Of a stretch of DNA of 64,000 bases, positions 54,040 through 63,138 are shown piece by piece. Below the pieces are notes generated by a model. It ran no database searches, had not been told where the DNA came from, and worked only from the letters and a program-made list of their open reading frames with translations. Origin of the DNA: Burkholderia sp. Bp8992. Its GTDB lineage: Bacteria > Pseudomonadota > Gammaproteobacteria > Burkholderiales > Burkholderiaceae. The first letter of the stretch is position 1, and each line of letters begins with the position of its first letter. The stretch is taken from assembly GCF_003853705.1 (NCBI RefSeq), contig NZ_QTQI01000005.1, positions 1 to 64,000 of the forward strand, written 5' to 3'. The position numbers and the translations under genes were made by a program.

Positions 54040-55251
54040 TCACGCGCCGGCCAGCGCCTTCAGCAGTTCGGGCGGCGCATGCCCGACCGTCACCTCGGGC
54101 GTACCGTGCCATGCCGCGAGTTTCTTCACGGCCTTCGCAACGTCGGCCGCGAGCCCCGTGCCGAAGCGCACACCCGGCTCGACATGCACCGCCTTCAGCT
54201 CGAACGTACCCAGCGTGCGATGCGCTTTCGCATCGACGCGGCCGACCAGCCGGCCGCGATGCAGCACGGGCAGGCAGAAATAGCCGTAGCGCCGCTTGTG
54301 CTGTGGCGTATAGCATTCGATCGTGTAGTCGAAGCCGAACAACGTCGATGCGCGGCGCCGGTCCCAGACGACCGGATCGAACGGCGACAGCAGCGTCGTG
54401 ACCGTCGAGCGCAACGTGTCGGCCTCGGCGGCCGGCAGCCAGGCCTCGAGCGAGCGATGCACGTACGCGGGTTCCTTCCAGTCGTCGATCTGCACCGGAA
54501 TCAGGTCGCCGGCTTCCGCGAGCCGCTCCAGTTCCTCGCGGTACGAGCGTCGCGGCAGCCGGTAGTAGTCGGCGACCCAGTCCGCACGCACGACGCCGAG
54601 TGCGCGGCACGTGTAGTCGAGCAGTGCCGGCAGCACCGCATCGCGCGGCGGCAGGTCGCGTGAGTCGTCCCAGTCGGGCAGCACGCGTTCGCGCACGTCG
54701 TACACGCGCTGGAAATTGCGGCGTTCCGACACCATCAGGTCGCCGGTCGTGAACAGCACCTCCAGGTGCCGTTTCTCCGGCTTGCGATCCCACCATCCGT
54801 TGCCCTTTGCGCCATCCTCGCGCGTGAAATCGGCCGACCGCACCGGGCCCTCGTCGCGAATCCGCGCGAGCAGCCGTTCGATGTCCGGACGATTCTGCTC
54901 GTGCCATTCGGCCGCGTATTTCCAGCCCATCCCCGACGGATCGAGCATCTTGTAGCGCATCAGCCCGAACTGCTCGACCGGCAGGAAACACGCTTCGTGC
55001 GACCAGTACTCGAACAGGCGTGCCTCGGCGAGATGTTCGTCGAGCCACTGCGGCGCGAAATCGCCGAGGCGACTGAACAGCACGAGATACGGGCTGCGCG
55101 CGACGACGTGGATGGTATCGATCTGCAACTGCGCCATCCGGCGGATCGAGTCGAGCACGTCGGCCTTGGTCGCCTTGCGGCGGGGCGGCGTCAGCAGGCC
55201 CTGCGCGGCGAGATGCAGCGCGCGGGCGGCGGCGGGCGAGAGCGTAAGCAT
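54040..55251 (-). CDS. ycaQ: YcaQ-type winged-helix DNA glycosylase
   Basis: The 403-residue protein belongs to the HTH_42/YcaQ (AlkX) family. It has the RMAQLQIDTI segment carrying the QxQ catalytic pair (Q41, Q43), RSPYLVLFSRLGDFAPQWL, and a C-terminal YGYFCLPVLHRGRLVGRVD. Family members unhook interstrand crosslinks and remove bulky N7-alkylguanines. Size and motifs fit a complete enzyme. Confidence 0.85.
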   Translation of the reverse strand: MLTLSPAAARALHLAAQGLLTPPRRKATKADVLDSIRRMAQLQIDTIHVVARSPYLVLFSRLGDFAPQWLDEHLAEARLFEYWSHEACFLPVEQFGLMRYKMLDPSGMGWKYAAEWHEQNRPDIERLLARIRDEGPVRSADFTREDGAKGNGWWDRKPEKRHLEVLFTTGDLMVSERRNFQRVYDVRERVLPDWDDSRDLPPRDAVLPALLDYTCRALGVVRADWVADYYRLPRRSYREELERLAEAGDLIPVQIDDWKEPAYVHRSLEAWLPAAEADTLRSTVTTLLSPFDPVVWDRRRASTLFGFDYTIECYTPQHKRRYGYFCLPVLHRGRLVGRVDAKAHRTLGTFELKAVHVEPGVRFGTGLAADVAKAVKKLAAWHGTPEVTVGHAPPELLKALAGA

Positions 55252-55370
55252 GGGAAGGGCGGTCGAAGGTGGCGATCGGGGACCACTTTAGCGCGAAAGC
55301 GGCGCACGTGTGCGCCGCGCCGCTGCAACGCGTCTGACAATGGTTGACAGACGGGTTTCGCAAGTTTCCC

Positions 55371-55551
55371 TATAGTGCAGTTCATGGCGCGACGAAAAGT
55401 GCGCGCAACGATTCCGCTTCCGACGCACATATGTCCATGGCACGCAGGAAGCGAATCCTGGATTCTCAACCCCCATCGGGAATTCAGGAGCCCTGAGCGG
55501 ACATCCATGCGGCTGTGCACCGGCCCCGAGTGGATGTCCGCTGATTTTTTT
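55371..55551 (+). ncRNA. Candidate orphan small RNA
   Basis: Between the divergent start of ycaQ and the 3' end of the MFS gene lies a plus-strand unit with a TATAGT -10-like box (55371-55376) and no supported ORF. It has a stem CCTGGATTC (55457-55465) against GAATTCAGG (55480-55488) with a 14-nt C-rich loop, and an intrinsic terminator. Predicted RNA is roughly 170 nt from about 55383. A TTGACA at 55344 is 21 bp from the -10, longer than optimal, so the promoter is uncertain. Confidence 0.55.
55496..55551 (+). terminator. Strong intrinsic terminator of the candidate sRNA
   Basis: AGCGGACATCCA (55496-55507) pairs perfectly with TGGATGTCCGCT (55531-55542), followed by GA and seven T (55545-55551). 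The T-run is on the plus strand only, so it does not serve the minus-strand MFS gene. Confidence 0.85.
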
Positions 55552-55612
55552 GTATTTCCTGTTTCTACTTCCCCACCACGCGATTCCGCCGCACCGGCCA
55601 GCCTGCGGCTGG

Positions 55613-57028
55613 CTATTGCCGCTTGCCGCGCGCGACTTCGTCGCCGGCGCCGGGCGGCAGCCGCCGCGTGATCGGAATCGATGCGAACGAGCACAGCCCG
55701 ACGACCAGGAACGCGGGCCAGAAATCCGACCACATCATCTTCTGATGGCCCTGCAGCCAGTGCGACACGTGCAGCACGAGGCCGGCCACCGTCACGCCGA
55801 GGCCGAGCGACATCTGCTGCACGACGCTGCCGAGGCTCGTCGCGCGGCCGGCGTCGCGCGGTGAAATATCCGCGTAGATCATCGAGTTCAGGCTCGTGAA
55901 CTGCAGCGCGGGGAAGATGCCGCCGACGAGCACGATCAGCCAGATCGCCCAGGTCGCCATGCCGGGATGGAACACGCCGTACGCGGCGATCGCGAGGCCC
56001 GCGAAGGCCGCGTTGTAGATCAGCACCGTGCGAAAGCCGAAGCGCCGCAGCGTATGCGTGGCCGTCGAGCGGCTCACCGCGCCGCCGAGCGCGGACGCGC
56101 ACGTGATGAGCCCCGAATGGAACGCGGTCATGCCGAGCCCTTCCTGCAGCGCGAGCGGCAGCAGGAACGGCACCGCGCCGAGGCCGATGCGGAACAGCGA
56201 CCCGCCGACGACGCTCGCGTGATATGTCGGGATCTTCAGGAAACTGAGGTCGAGCACCGGCCGCTCCTTGCGGCGCGCGTACGGCACGTACAGCGCGAGC
56301 ATCGCGGTGCCGGCCGCGCACATGAGGAGCGCGTTCGAGCGCGACGTGAGCGCGCCGTCGATCAGCGTGAGGCCCATCAGCAGCAGCGCGGCGCCGCTGG
56401 CCGACAGCAGGAAGCCGAACCAGTCGAGCGGGCCGGGATCGGGCTCGTGGGTGTTCGCGATGTGCTTGCTCGCGAGATAGATCCCGTAGATACCGATCGG
56501 CACGTTGATGAAGAAGATCATCCGCCAGTGCAGGTAGGTCGTGATGAAGCCGCCGACGAGCGGCCCGACCGTGGGCCCGAACAGCGCGGGAATCGCGAGG
56601 TAGTTCATCGCGCGCACGAGATCGGAGCGCGGCACTGCGCGGAAGATGATGATGCGGCCGACCGGGACCATCATCGCGCCGCCGACGCCCTGGATGAAGC
56701 GCGCGAACGTGAGCACGCCGAGGGAGTTGGAGGCCGCGCACATCAGCGAGCCGACGACGAAGATGCCGATCGCGGTGCGGAACACGGAGCGTGCGCTGAA
56801 GCGGTCGGCGAGCCAGCCGCAGATCGGAATGAACACGCCGAGGCCGACCACATAGGCCGTGATCGCAATGTTCAGTGTGACGGGGTTGTGCCCGAAGTCC
56901 CTCGCCATCGCGGGCAGTGCGGTGACGATGATGTTCGCGTCGACGCTTTCCATGAACAACGCACAGGCAACGATGAGCGGTGCTAGAAAGACGGGCGACA
57001 TGGGCTGGGCGCGCGGTAAAGACGCCAT
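55613..57028 (-). CDS. MFS drug exporter, DHA2-like
   Basis: The 471-residue protein has about fourteen transmembrane helices. Landmarks are ESVDANIIVTALPAMARDFG in helix 1, motif A-like GWLADRFSARSVF (about 71-83), GPTVGPLVGGFITTYLHWR (antiporter motif C, about 151-169) and an EmrB-type organisation. It would use proton influx to expel amphipathic compounds. It is divergent from a TetR regulator, with operators between them. ATG 57028 is chosen; a later in-frame ATG is possible. Confidence 0.85.
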   Translation of the reverse strand: MASLPRAQPMSPVFLAPLIVACALFMESVDANIIVTALPAMARDFGHNPVTLNIAITAYVVGLGVFIPICGWLADRFSARSVFRTAIGIFVVGSLMCAASNSLGVLTFARFIQGVGGAMMVPVGRIIIFRAVPRSDLVRAMNYLAIPALFGPTVGPLVGGFITTYLHWRMIFFINVPIGIYGIYLASKHIANTHEPDPGPLDWFGFLLSASGAALLLMGLTLIDGALTSRSNALLMCAAGTAMLALYVPYARRKERPVLDLSFLKIPTYHASVVGGSLFRIGLGAVPFLLPLALQEGLGMTAFHSGLITCASALGGAVSRSTATHTLRRFGFRTVLIYNAAFAGLAIAAYGVFHPGMATWAIWLIVLVGGIFPALQFTSLNSMIYADISPRDAGRATSLGSVVQQMSLGLGVTVAGLVLHVSHWLQGHQKMMWSDFWPAFLVVGLCSFASIPITRRLPPGAGDEVARGKRQ

Positions 57029-57061
57029 TATGCCCACAATGTGACCGCTGAGTCACGCGTG

Positions 57062-57088
57062 ACAACAGTTGTTCCGCATGTTGCAACA
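57062..57088. promoter_or_regulatory. Paired palindromes upstream of the MFS exporter
   Basis: ACAAC-A-GTTGT (57062-57072) and TGTTGCAACA (57079-57088) lie 34-60 bp upstream of the exporter start. Their centres are about 16-17 bp apart. They differ from the TetR site at 57414 and may bind another protein. Confidence 0.4.
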
Positions 57089-57413
57089 GTCGTCCTTTCC
57101 GGCGAACCGTATGGAAAGAACGACTGCGCACGCACGGCGCAACGATCGTGTCGGTGTGCGACACGGAACCGGCCGGCGGGCCGCGCGGCCTCGTCGTCGA
57201 TCGACGCATGTGATGCGTTTTCGACGCACGGCAGGATCCCGACGTTGTCGACGCAACGATCCCGGAACGGCTCGACGTAGTTGGCGCTGCAGCAGGGGTG
57301 TTCGGGAACAGCGGCCCGACGCGCATCTTCACGGCATGGTTGCGGTGCGTACGATCGAAGTTGGCCGGATCATGGTGATTCCCTTTGACGGCGTGGAAAG
57401 GCGTTTCTAGAAT

Positions 57414-57429
57414 ATGAGCGTTTGCTCAT
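57414..57429. promoter_or_regulatory. TetR-type operator
   Basis: ATGAGC-gttt-GCTCAT is a perfect dyad, extended by GAA and TTC at its edges. It lies 22 bp upstream of the TetR gene start at 57452, consistent with autorepression. The sequence is like operators of other TetR repressors. Confidence 0.65.
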
Positions 57430-57451
57430 GTTCGAAACGTGCATTCCCGCC

Positions 57452-58081
57452 ATGTCCGAATCGCCTTCGCCTCTCCCGCTTTCGCCCCGCAAGGCGCCGC
57501 GCCAGCGCCGCTCGGTGGCCACCGTCGACGCGATCGTCGAGGCCGCTGCTCGCATTCTGGAGCGCGACGGCTTCGACGGATACACGACGAACGCCGTTGC
57601 GGCGCTGGCCGGTGTGAGCATCGGCTCGCTCTATCAATACTTCCCGAACCGCGATGCGCTGACGGCCGCGCTCGTCGAGCGCGAGAGTGCGCATCTGCTC
57701 GACGACGTCGACCGGGCAGCCGCGCTGGCGTCGTGCGACGACGTGCTGCGCATGCTGGTGCGCGGGGCCGTCGCGCACCAGATGCGCCGGCCGGTGCTCG
57801 CGCGGCTGATCGATTTCGAGGAAGCGCGACTGCCGCTCGGTGCGCGCACCGCGCGCGTCGCAGACCGCATCCACGCGACGCTGCTGCATGCGCTCGGGCA
57901 GCGCGATGCGCCGCGTGTCGCCGCACCCGGCGTCGTCGCACACGACCTGCTCGCGATCGTGAAAGGGATCGTCGACGCGGCGGGCGCGCGCGGCGAGACC
58001 GATGCGGCGGCGCTCGAAGCACGCGTGTGGCGGGCGGTACGCGGTTACCTGCGCGAGTCGCGCGAATCGAAACTTGCTTGA
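57452..58081 (+). CDS. TetR-family regulator of the divergent exporter
   Basis: The 209-residue protein has a TetR helix-turn-helix near the N-terminus (about 25-70; [20 protein letters not shown] and [16 protein letters not shown]) and a helical ligand domain. I chose ATG 57452 because the earlier in-frame ATG at 57428 lies inside the operator palindrome. Divergence from an MFS exporter suggests an efflux repressor responding to a small molecule. Confidence 0.85.
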   Translation: MSESPSPLPLSPRKAPRQRRSVATVDAIVEAAARILERDGFDGYTTNAVAALAGVSIGSLYQYFPNRDALTAALVERESAHLLDDVDRAAALASCDDVLRMLVRGAVAHQMRRPVLARLIDFEEARLPLGARTARVADRIHATLLHALGQRDAPRVAAPGVVAHDLLAIVKGIVDAAGARGETDAAALEARVWRAVRGYLRESRESKLA

Positions 58082-58217
58082 TGTGCACGTTTTGTGCGAC
58101 AGTCGGACCCATTCGCACCACAACATGACGCGTATCGATCGAGGGCCATCGAGACGAACGCGCGCGCGAACGAGACCTCGTGCCGATCCACTCACCATCG
58201 AAAGGAGGGGACACGCC

Positions 58218-59945
58218 ATGACGTCACGTCGTGCCGCATCGATTGCTTCTCGCTTCCCGGTTCATCACGCTTCACGTGTTGCGCCACCCGCGCCGCGTCT
58301 GCGCTGGGCTGCCGCGCTGGCCGTCGCCTATCTCGCCGTCGCGGGCTGCGCCGCGCAGGCCGACAACGCGAACCAGGCCGCTGCGCAGGCGGCCAGCCAG
58401 TCCACGGTCGCGGCCACTGCCGCTGCGGCGGCTCCCGCGTCGGGCACGCTGCTGCTACCGCCGAGCCAGCTCTACGGCGACCTGTTCGTCGCGGTGCAGA
58501 CCGCGCAGATCTATCCCGACCAGAAAACCTTCGTCGACGCGACGCCCGATACCGATCCCGCGACGATCGTGCAGTTGTATCAGCAACAGAAATCGCAGCC
58601 GGGCTTTTCGCTGAAGACGTTCGTCGGCCAGCACTTCACGCCGCCCCCGGAAAGCGGCGTGACGCCGCCGCCGAACCAGACGCTGCGCCAGCATATCGAC
58701 TGGCTGTGGCCGCAGCTCACGCGCACGAGCGTCACGGTGCCGCAGTACGGTTCGCTGATCGCGATGCCGAAACCGTATGTCGTGCCGGGCGGCCGCTTCC
58801 GCGAAGGCTACTACTGGGATACCTATTTCACGATGCTCGGGCTGCAGGTGTCGGGACGAGAGGATCTCGTCGACGACATGCTCGACAACTTCGCACGTCT
58901 GATCGATACGATCGGGCACATCCCGAACGGTAACCGCACGTATTACGCGAGCCGCTCGCAGCCGCCGTTCTTCGCGTACATGGTCACGCTCGCCGCACAG
59001 GCGGAAGGCGACAAGGTCTACCAGAAATACCTGCCGGAACTGCGCAAGGAGCACGCGTACTGGATGCAGGGCGAAACCACGACGCCGCGCGGGCAGGCCG
59101 CGCGCCACGTGGTCGTGCTGCCCGACGGCACGGTACTGAACCGGTACTGGGATGCGAGCGACACGCCGCGCGACGAGTCGTATCTCGAGGACGTGACGAC
59201 CGCGAAATCCGTGCCTTCCCGTCCGGCGAACGAGGTGTACCGCGACCTGCGCGCGGGCGCCGAAAGCGGCTGGGACTACAGCTCGCGCTGGTTCGGCGAC
59301 GGCAAGACGCTCGCGACGATCCGCACGACGTCGATCGTGCCGGTCGACCTGAACAGCCTGATGTTCCATCTCGAGACGACGATCGTGAAGGGCTGCACGG
59401 TCACCCGCGACATCGCATGCGTGACCGACTTCTCCGGGCGCGCGGCGCGGCGTGCAGCGGCAATCAACCGCTATCTGTGGAATCGTCGCGGCTATTACGG
59501 CGACTATGACTGGCAGTTGCGCAAGTCGCGCGACGGCGTGACGGCGGCCACGCTGTATCCGCTGTTCGCGGGCGTCGCATGGCCCGAGCGCGCGAAGGCG
59601 ACCGCGCGCGAAGTGCGCAAGACGTTGCTGCAGCCGGGCGGGCTCGCGACGACGACCGAGAACACGGGCCAGCAGTGGGACGCGCCGAACGGCTGGGCGC
59701 CGCTGCAGTGGATCGCGATCGACGGGCTGCGCCGCTATGGCGAACCGGCGCTCGCGAAGGAGATCGGCACGCGCTTCCTGTCGGACGTGAAGCATGTGTA
59801 TGCGACCGAAGGCAAGCTCGTCGAGAAATACGTGGTCGAAGGCGCCGGCACGGGTGGCGGCGGAGGCGGCGAATATCCGCTGCAGGACGGGTTCGGCTGG
59901 ACCAACGGCGTCACGCTGAAACTGCTCGGGCTGTACGGCGAGTAA
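58218..59945 (+). CDS. treA: Periplasmic trehalase
   Basis: The 575-residue GH37 enzyme hydrolyses trehalose to two glucose. It has the family signatures [14 protein letters not shown] (about 189-202) and [10 protein letters not shown] (about 485-494). The N-terminus has a signal with AGC at 43-45, suggesting lipoprotein anchoring, then an Ala-rich linker. A perfect AAAGGAGGGG precedes ATG 58218. The downstream OprB porin would admit the sugar. Confidence 0.92.
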   Translation: MTSRRAASIASRFPVHHASRVAPPAPRLRWAAALAVAYLAVAGCAAQADNANQAAAQAASQSTVAATAAAAAPASGTLLLPPSQLYGDLFVAVQTAQIYPDQKTFVDATPDTDPATIVQLYQQQKSQPGFSLKTFVGQHFTPPPESGVTPPPNQTLRQHIDWLWPQLTRTSVTVPQYGSLIAMPKPYVVPGGRFREGYYWDTYFTMLGLQVSGREDLVDDMLDNFARLIDTIGHIPNGNRTYYASRSQPPFFAYMVTLAAQAEGDKVYQKYLPELRKEHAYWMQGETTTPRGQAARHVVVLPDGTVLNRYWDASDTPRDESYLEDVTTAKSVPSRPANEVYRDLRAGAESGWDYSSRWFGDGKTLATIRTTSIVPVDLNSLMFHLETTIVKGCTVTRDIACVTDFSGRAARRAAAINRYLWNRRGYYGDYDWQLRKSRDGVTAATLYPLFAGVAWPERAKATAREVRKTLLQPGGLATTTENTGQQWDAPNGWAPLQWIAIDGLRRYGEPALAKEIGTRFLSDVKHVYATEGKLVEKYVVEGAGTGGGGGGEYPLQDGFGWTNGVTLKLLGLYGE

Positions 59946-59983
59946 TACGCGGCGCGGGCCATGTGCCCGCACGGTGCGCAAGC

Positions 59984-60025
59984 ACACGGGCCGGACTGTC
60001 GCGCAAGCGGCCGTCCGGCCCGTGT
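59984..60025. terminator. Bidirectional hairpin between treA and oprB
   Basis: ACACGGGCCGGAC (59984-59996) pairs perfectly with GTCCGGCCCGTGT (60013-60025). It lies between the convergent treA and oprB stop codons and can serve both strands. Confidence 0.75.
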
Positions 60026-60041
60026 CTTCATGCGGCTCGCG

Positions 60042-61529
60042 TCAGAACGTGATCGTCGTGCGTACGCCGACCACCGTCTCGTCGCCGATGCGTGCACCGG
60101 CCGCGTTCGGGTTCGGGATGCCGCCGCCCGGGCGGAAGAAGTGCTGCAGGTCGGCTTGCAACTGCCACCATGGCGTGACCTGGTACTGGTAGGTCGCTTC
60201 GACGACCGTCTCCGCGCGGCGCACCGGATAGCCGGGCGTCGTGTACACGCCGGTGTCGCCGTCGAGGCCGCGCGCATGCGAGCCGATCTTCGCGTAGCCG
60301 ACCGCGATGCCGGCGACGTCGTTGTCGCGTCCGGCGAACGGCGCCTTCACTGTCACGCCCGCGTTGGCGGCGAAGTCGACGATATTGCGATCGCCCGGCG
60401 AGCCCATCACGCGCGCGAACACGCCGACCGAGCGCGGGCTGTCGGCCGACGGCCGCCACACCATCTGGTCCGCGACCGCATAGAACCCGTAGTTGCCGCG
60501 ATGCGTGGCGGGCGTGCCGTTGCTCGCCGGATTCGCGAGCGACAGGCCGTCGGTGCCGTAGCGCGGATCGTTCGCGTGCTGCGACTGATACCAGAAGCCG
60601 AGCTTGTACGTGCCGGGCAGGCCGGCCGGTTGCGGCGCCTTCGGATCGGCGGGCGGCGCGTTCAGCGCGTACTGCACTTCGCCGATCACGAACGCGCCGC
60701 TGCGCAGGTTGAAGTTGGTGCCGTGCGCATTCAGCACCTGCGCGTCGCCGTCGGTGCGGCCGGCCGGGTTGCCGTCGAACACGCCGATCATCGCGGTCCA
60801 TGCATCGGCCGGCTTCACGCGCAGCCGCACGCCGAGCGACGACAGCGGATAGGCGGGGCCGCCGGCCGGCAGGTCGGTGGACGGTAGCACGGGCCAGCCG
60901 AACGTCGCGTTCATGAACGTCGCCGCGTTCTGGCTCACCATGAATTCCTGGTCGACGCTCTGCTGGCCGACCTTCACGTCGACCTTGCCGTCGAGCAGCG
61001 ACTGCTGGTACCAGAGCTCCCACAGGCGCGTGGTCGAGGTCGCCTCGATGCCGGTCGCGGTCTGCAGCGTCTGCAGGTAGCGCTGCGTGAGGCTGGTGCC
61101 GTGGATCTGCAGCGCCGACACGTTGAACGTGCCGCCCGGCAGGCCGATCGCCTTGCCGGTATCGACGTTGAAGCCGAATTGCGTGAGCCCCTGGTACGCG
61201 CCGCCGCGACCCGTGCCGCCGGACGTGTTGTACAGGTACTCGCTGGTTTCCTGCAGGCTCAGCGTGACGCCGTGATCGCCGAGCAGGTCGCGCAGGCCGC
61301 CCATGTTGCCGAGCAGGTTCGACCGCTCCCAGAAACCGGTGGGGGCGGGCGCGGCAGCATCGGCGGCCTGTTGTGCGGGCGCGGCGGCGTCGCTGGTGCC
61401 GGCCGTCGGTCCGGTTGCCGCCGGCGACGACGCCTGCGCGAACGCGGGCGTGGCGGCGAGCGACAGCAGCAGCGTGGCGAGTGCGTTGACGCGAAGCTTG
61501 CGCGGGACAGGAGAGAGAGGGTTCTTCAT
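60042..61529 (-). CDS. oprB: OprB-family carbohydrate-selective porin
   Basis: The 495-residue protein has a signal peptide (about 1-31, AFA/QAS), an Ala-rich linker and a 16-stranded OprB barrel. Landmarks are NLLGNMGGLRDLLGDHGVTL (about 71-90) at the domain start and a terminal ...RTTITF with final Phe. It mediates outer-membrane sugar uptake. Convergence with treA fits trehalose use, but OprB porins are usually broad. Confidence 0.9.
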   Translation of the reverse strand: MKNPLSPVPRKLRVNALATLLLSLAATPAFAQASSPAATGPTAGTSDAAAPAQQAADAAAPAPTGFWERSNLLGNMGGLRDLLGDHGVTLSLQETSEYLYNTSGGTGRGGAYQGLTQFGFNVDTGKAIGLPGGTFNVSALQIHGTSLTQRYLQTLQTATGIEATSTTRLWELWYQQSLLDGKVDVKVGQQSVDQEFMVSQNAATFMNATFGWPVLPSTDLPAGGPAYPLSSLGVRLRVKPADAWTAMIGVFDGNPAGRTDGDAQVLNAHGTNFNLRSGAFVIGEVQYALNAPPADPKAPQPAGLPGTYKLGFWYQSQHANDPRYGTDGLSLANPASNGTPATHRGNYGFYAVADQMVWRPSADSPRSVGVFARVMGSPGDRNIVDFAANAGVTVKAPFAGRDNDVAGIAVGYAKIGSHARGLDGDTGVYTTPGYPVRRAETVVEATYQYQVTPWWQLQADLQHFFRPGGGIPNPNAAGARIGDETVVGVRTTITF

Positions 61530-61649
61530 GCGGGCTCCGTCGATGATTTGATTAGTTAGACTGAAGAAACGAAAACGTGATGCGGGAAACGCGGCGAGAC
61601 GATCGCGCGGCGGCCCAGGGCGAGTGGATCACGCCGCGCGGCGATGGGG

Positions 61650-61919
61650 TTACGGCAGCCAGCCGCCGACGCGCCACACCTGCGCGAAGCCGAGGCGCGA
61701 CGCGGCCGCGCACAGCAGCGCGGCGAGCGCGACCGCGGCTGCCATCACGGCGACCAGTACGCAGTCGAGCGGGCGCGGCGTCGCCGGCACGTGGGTGAGC
61801 GCCATGCCGCGCCAGTTGCTGAACGCGTGGGCGAGCGGCGAGAGGCCGGAAACGAACGAGCGGTCGCACGCGACGTGCACGATGCGCTTGAGCTTGAGCG
61901 CGAACGATTGAAAGAACAT
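61650..61919 (-). CDS. Small membrane protein behind a long leader (89 aa)
   Basis: The 89-residue protein has one clear transmembrane helix (about 52-72, DCVLVAVMAAAVALAALLCAA) and a basic N-terminus (ALKLKRIVHVACDR). It begins after GGAGGT. A candidate promoter about 280 nt upstream gives it an unusually long 5' leader. I recognise no family. Same strand as oprB but 120 bp upstream of it. Confidence 0.6.
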   Translation of the reverse strand: MFFQSFALKLKRIVHVACDRSFVSGLSPLAHAFSNWRGMALTHVPATPRPLDCVLVAVMAAAVALAALLCAAASRLGFAQVWRVGGWLP

Positions 61920-61936
61920 GACGCTACCTCCGTCCG

Positions 61937-61954
61937 GTCCGGCAAACGCCGGAC
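61937..61954 (-). promoter_or_regulatory. Hairpin just upstream of a ribosome site
   Basis: GTCCGGC-aaac-GCCGGAC is a perfect 7-bp stem lying next to the GGAGGT of the 89-aa gene. It could modulate translation. Confidence 0.45.
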
Positions 61955-62198
61955 GACGTGTTCGAGCGCGGGCGCACGATGCGGCCTGCGATCGGAGGGT
62001 GGAACGTAACGGAGCGTGCGACTGGCGAGGCGGCGATGACCGGCCCGGGAGGAAGCGCGCTAACCCGACGAATGCGAGCTAGCGGCGAAAGACATGCGTC
62101 TGGCTGCTATCTCGCGATGGCTTGGCCGGCCTGGACCGGCATCGAACTGCAACTAGAGCATGTGTCCACGGAGGGACTCCCTTGATGAATTGGGGCGG

Positions 62199-62228
62199 AT
62201 TGTAGTCGCGACTTTTGCTGCGGTGCAA
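62199..62228 (-). promoter_or_regulatory. Putative minus-strand promoter of the 89-aa gene
   Basis: On the minus strand, TTGCAC (62228-62223), 18-bp spacer and TACAAT (62204-62199). It implies a leader of about 270-280 nt to ATG 61919. Confidence 0.45.
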
Positions 62229-62229
62229 G

Positions 62230-62467
62230 TAAAAAACGCACAAAAGATGACGTCTGTGGCGTGCGCGTCGCAACGGACCGCCGCGGCGCGACGGCGTCCG
62301 GGCAGGGACGGGAGGCGCGCACAGTGGGGTGCCGCGCCGTTGTTCGCACGCGTCGCGTGCCTGACCGCGCCGTGACGCGCTGAAAGGTTCCGGTACGCCG
62401 TTTCAAGGGCAAATCTTTCAGTGGCGGAAAGGGGGAAATTTATTTCGAAAAATGGGGTTTGGAGGGG
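62230..62467. other. Non-coding region between divergent promoters
   Basis: No supported gene. It contains CTGAAAG (62381-62387) and CTTTCAG (62416-62422), a 7-bp inverted repeat with 28-nt loop, and an AT-rich tract at 62430-62460 upstream of the plus-strand promoter. Confidence 0.4.
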
Positions 62468-62497
62468 TTGACTTCACTTTCGGGCCGTCCATAGAAT
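62468..62497 (+). promoter_or_regulatory. Putative strong promoter of the NRAMP-like locus
   Basis: TTGACT (62468-62473), 18-bp spacer, TAGAAT (62492-62497), with an AT-rich upstream tract. It reads toward two short ORFs and the NRAMP-like gene, leaving a leader of about 330 nt before the first short ORF. Confidence 0.6.
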
Positions 62498-62830
62498 CCG
62501 CCATCTTCACTCTTGGGGCCGCCGCCTTGGACGCCTGCAGTAGTCGATCTTCGAACGAAATTTCCGCCTGAGCGACCGACGTCCGCGCCTCACCGAAGCC
62601 GCCGTTTGTCTCCCAGGCAAACGGTGCGCGCAGCAGTATTCCGCAGCAAATTCCTACGTGCACCCTGATTCGCGCCGGTTAGCGTGATGCGTTCTCGCAT
62701 GCGTTGCCCGGTTTCACCGCCGCCCGGCAGGCGGCCGCGTTCGCGCATGCTTGTTCCATGCTCGCGAATGGCGGCCCGCAGGCCTGACGGCGGTCAACCG
62801 TGTTTTCCGGAACACCGCATAGGAGCCGCC

Positions 62831-62917
62831 ATGAACGACAGTGACAGTTGTCCCTTATGCCCGTTGCATGCACCGACCCTTTTGAACCCGGGTCGCAGGG
62901 ACACTCCGGCCGACTAG
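62831..62917 (+). CDS. Short leader ORF, 28 aa, proline/cysteine-rich
   Basis: The peptide reads MNDSDSCPLCPLHAPTLL and continues to 28 residues with five prolines in all and a CPLC pair. ATG follows GGAG at 7 bp. The ORF contains a nested hairpin: TGTCCCT (62849-62855) with AGGGACA (62897-62903), enclosing CGACCC (62874-62879) with GGGTCG (62890-62895). A third stem, GCCTGA/TCAGGC (62917-62936), begins at the stop codon. This looks like a translated regulatory leader rather than a structural protein, but I cannot exclude a small metal-binding peptide. Confidence 0.5.
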   Translation: MNDSDSCPLCPLHAPTLLNPGRRDTPAD

Positions 62918-63000
62918 CCTGACTCGTCGTTCAGGCCCCGGACTGGCCCCGCACCCACCACGCGGCCGGCACGCCTGCCGTCGCCGCACGGAGCCAGACC

Positions 63001-63138
63001 ATGAACTTCGGCCTTCTGCTGTCGAACCTTCCGCACGTCACGGAATCGCGCAACCACTACGACGCGATGCTGACGCTCGACGCCCGTCCGCGGGTGTTTT
63101 CCCGCCTGCTGAACCAGCTGAAATCGTTGATCCGCTGA
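63001..63138 (+). CDS. Short ORF, 45 aa, upstream of the NRAMP-like gene
   Basis: The product begins MNFGLLLSNLPHVTES and ends in a basic amphipathic helix (RVFSRLLNQLKSLIR). ATG follows ACGGAG at 8 bp, and codon use is normal for the genome. It lies 83 bp after the 28-aa ORF and 121 bp before the transporter start. I recognise no family. Confidence 0.55.
   Translation: MNFGLLLSNLPHVTESRNHYDAMLTLDARPRVFSRLLNQLKSLIR

Noticed and set aside
55344-55376. TTGACA with TATAGT as a consensus promoter for the small RNA.
   Set aside because: The spacer is 21 bp, too long for a standard sigma-70 promoter; the transcription start is left open.
62418-62663. A minus-strand 81-codon ORF under the NRAMP-locus promoter.
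   Set aside because: No ribosome site or recognisable sequence, and it overlaps the plus-strand promoter at 62468-62497.
62831-63000. A yybP-ykoY-type manganese riboswitch before the NRAMP-like gene.
   Set aside because: The stretch near 62911-62936 faintly recalls it (GACTAGCC with a following stem), but the conserved GGGGAGTAGC core and second domain are absent.
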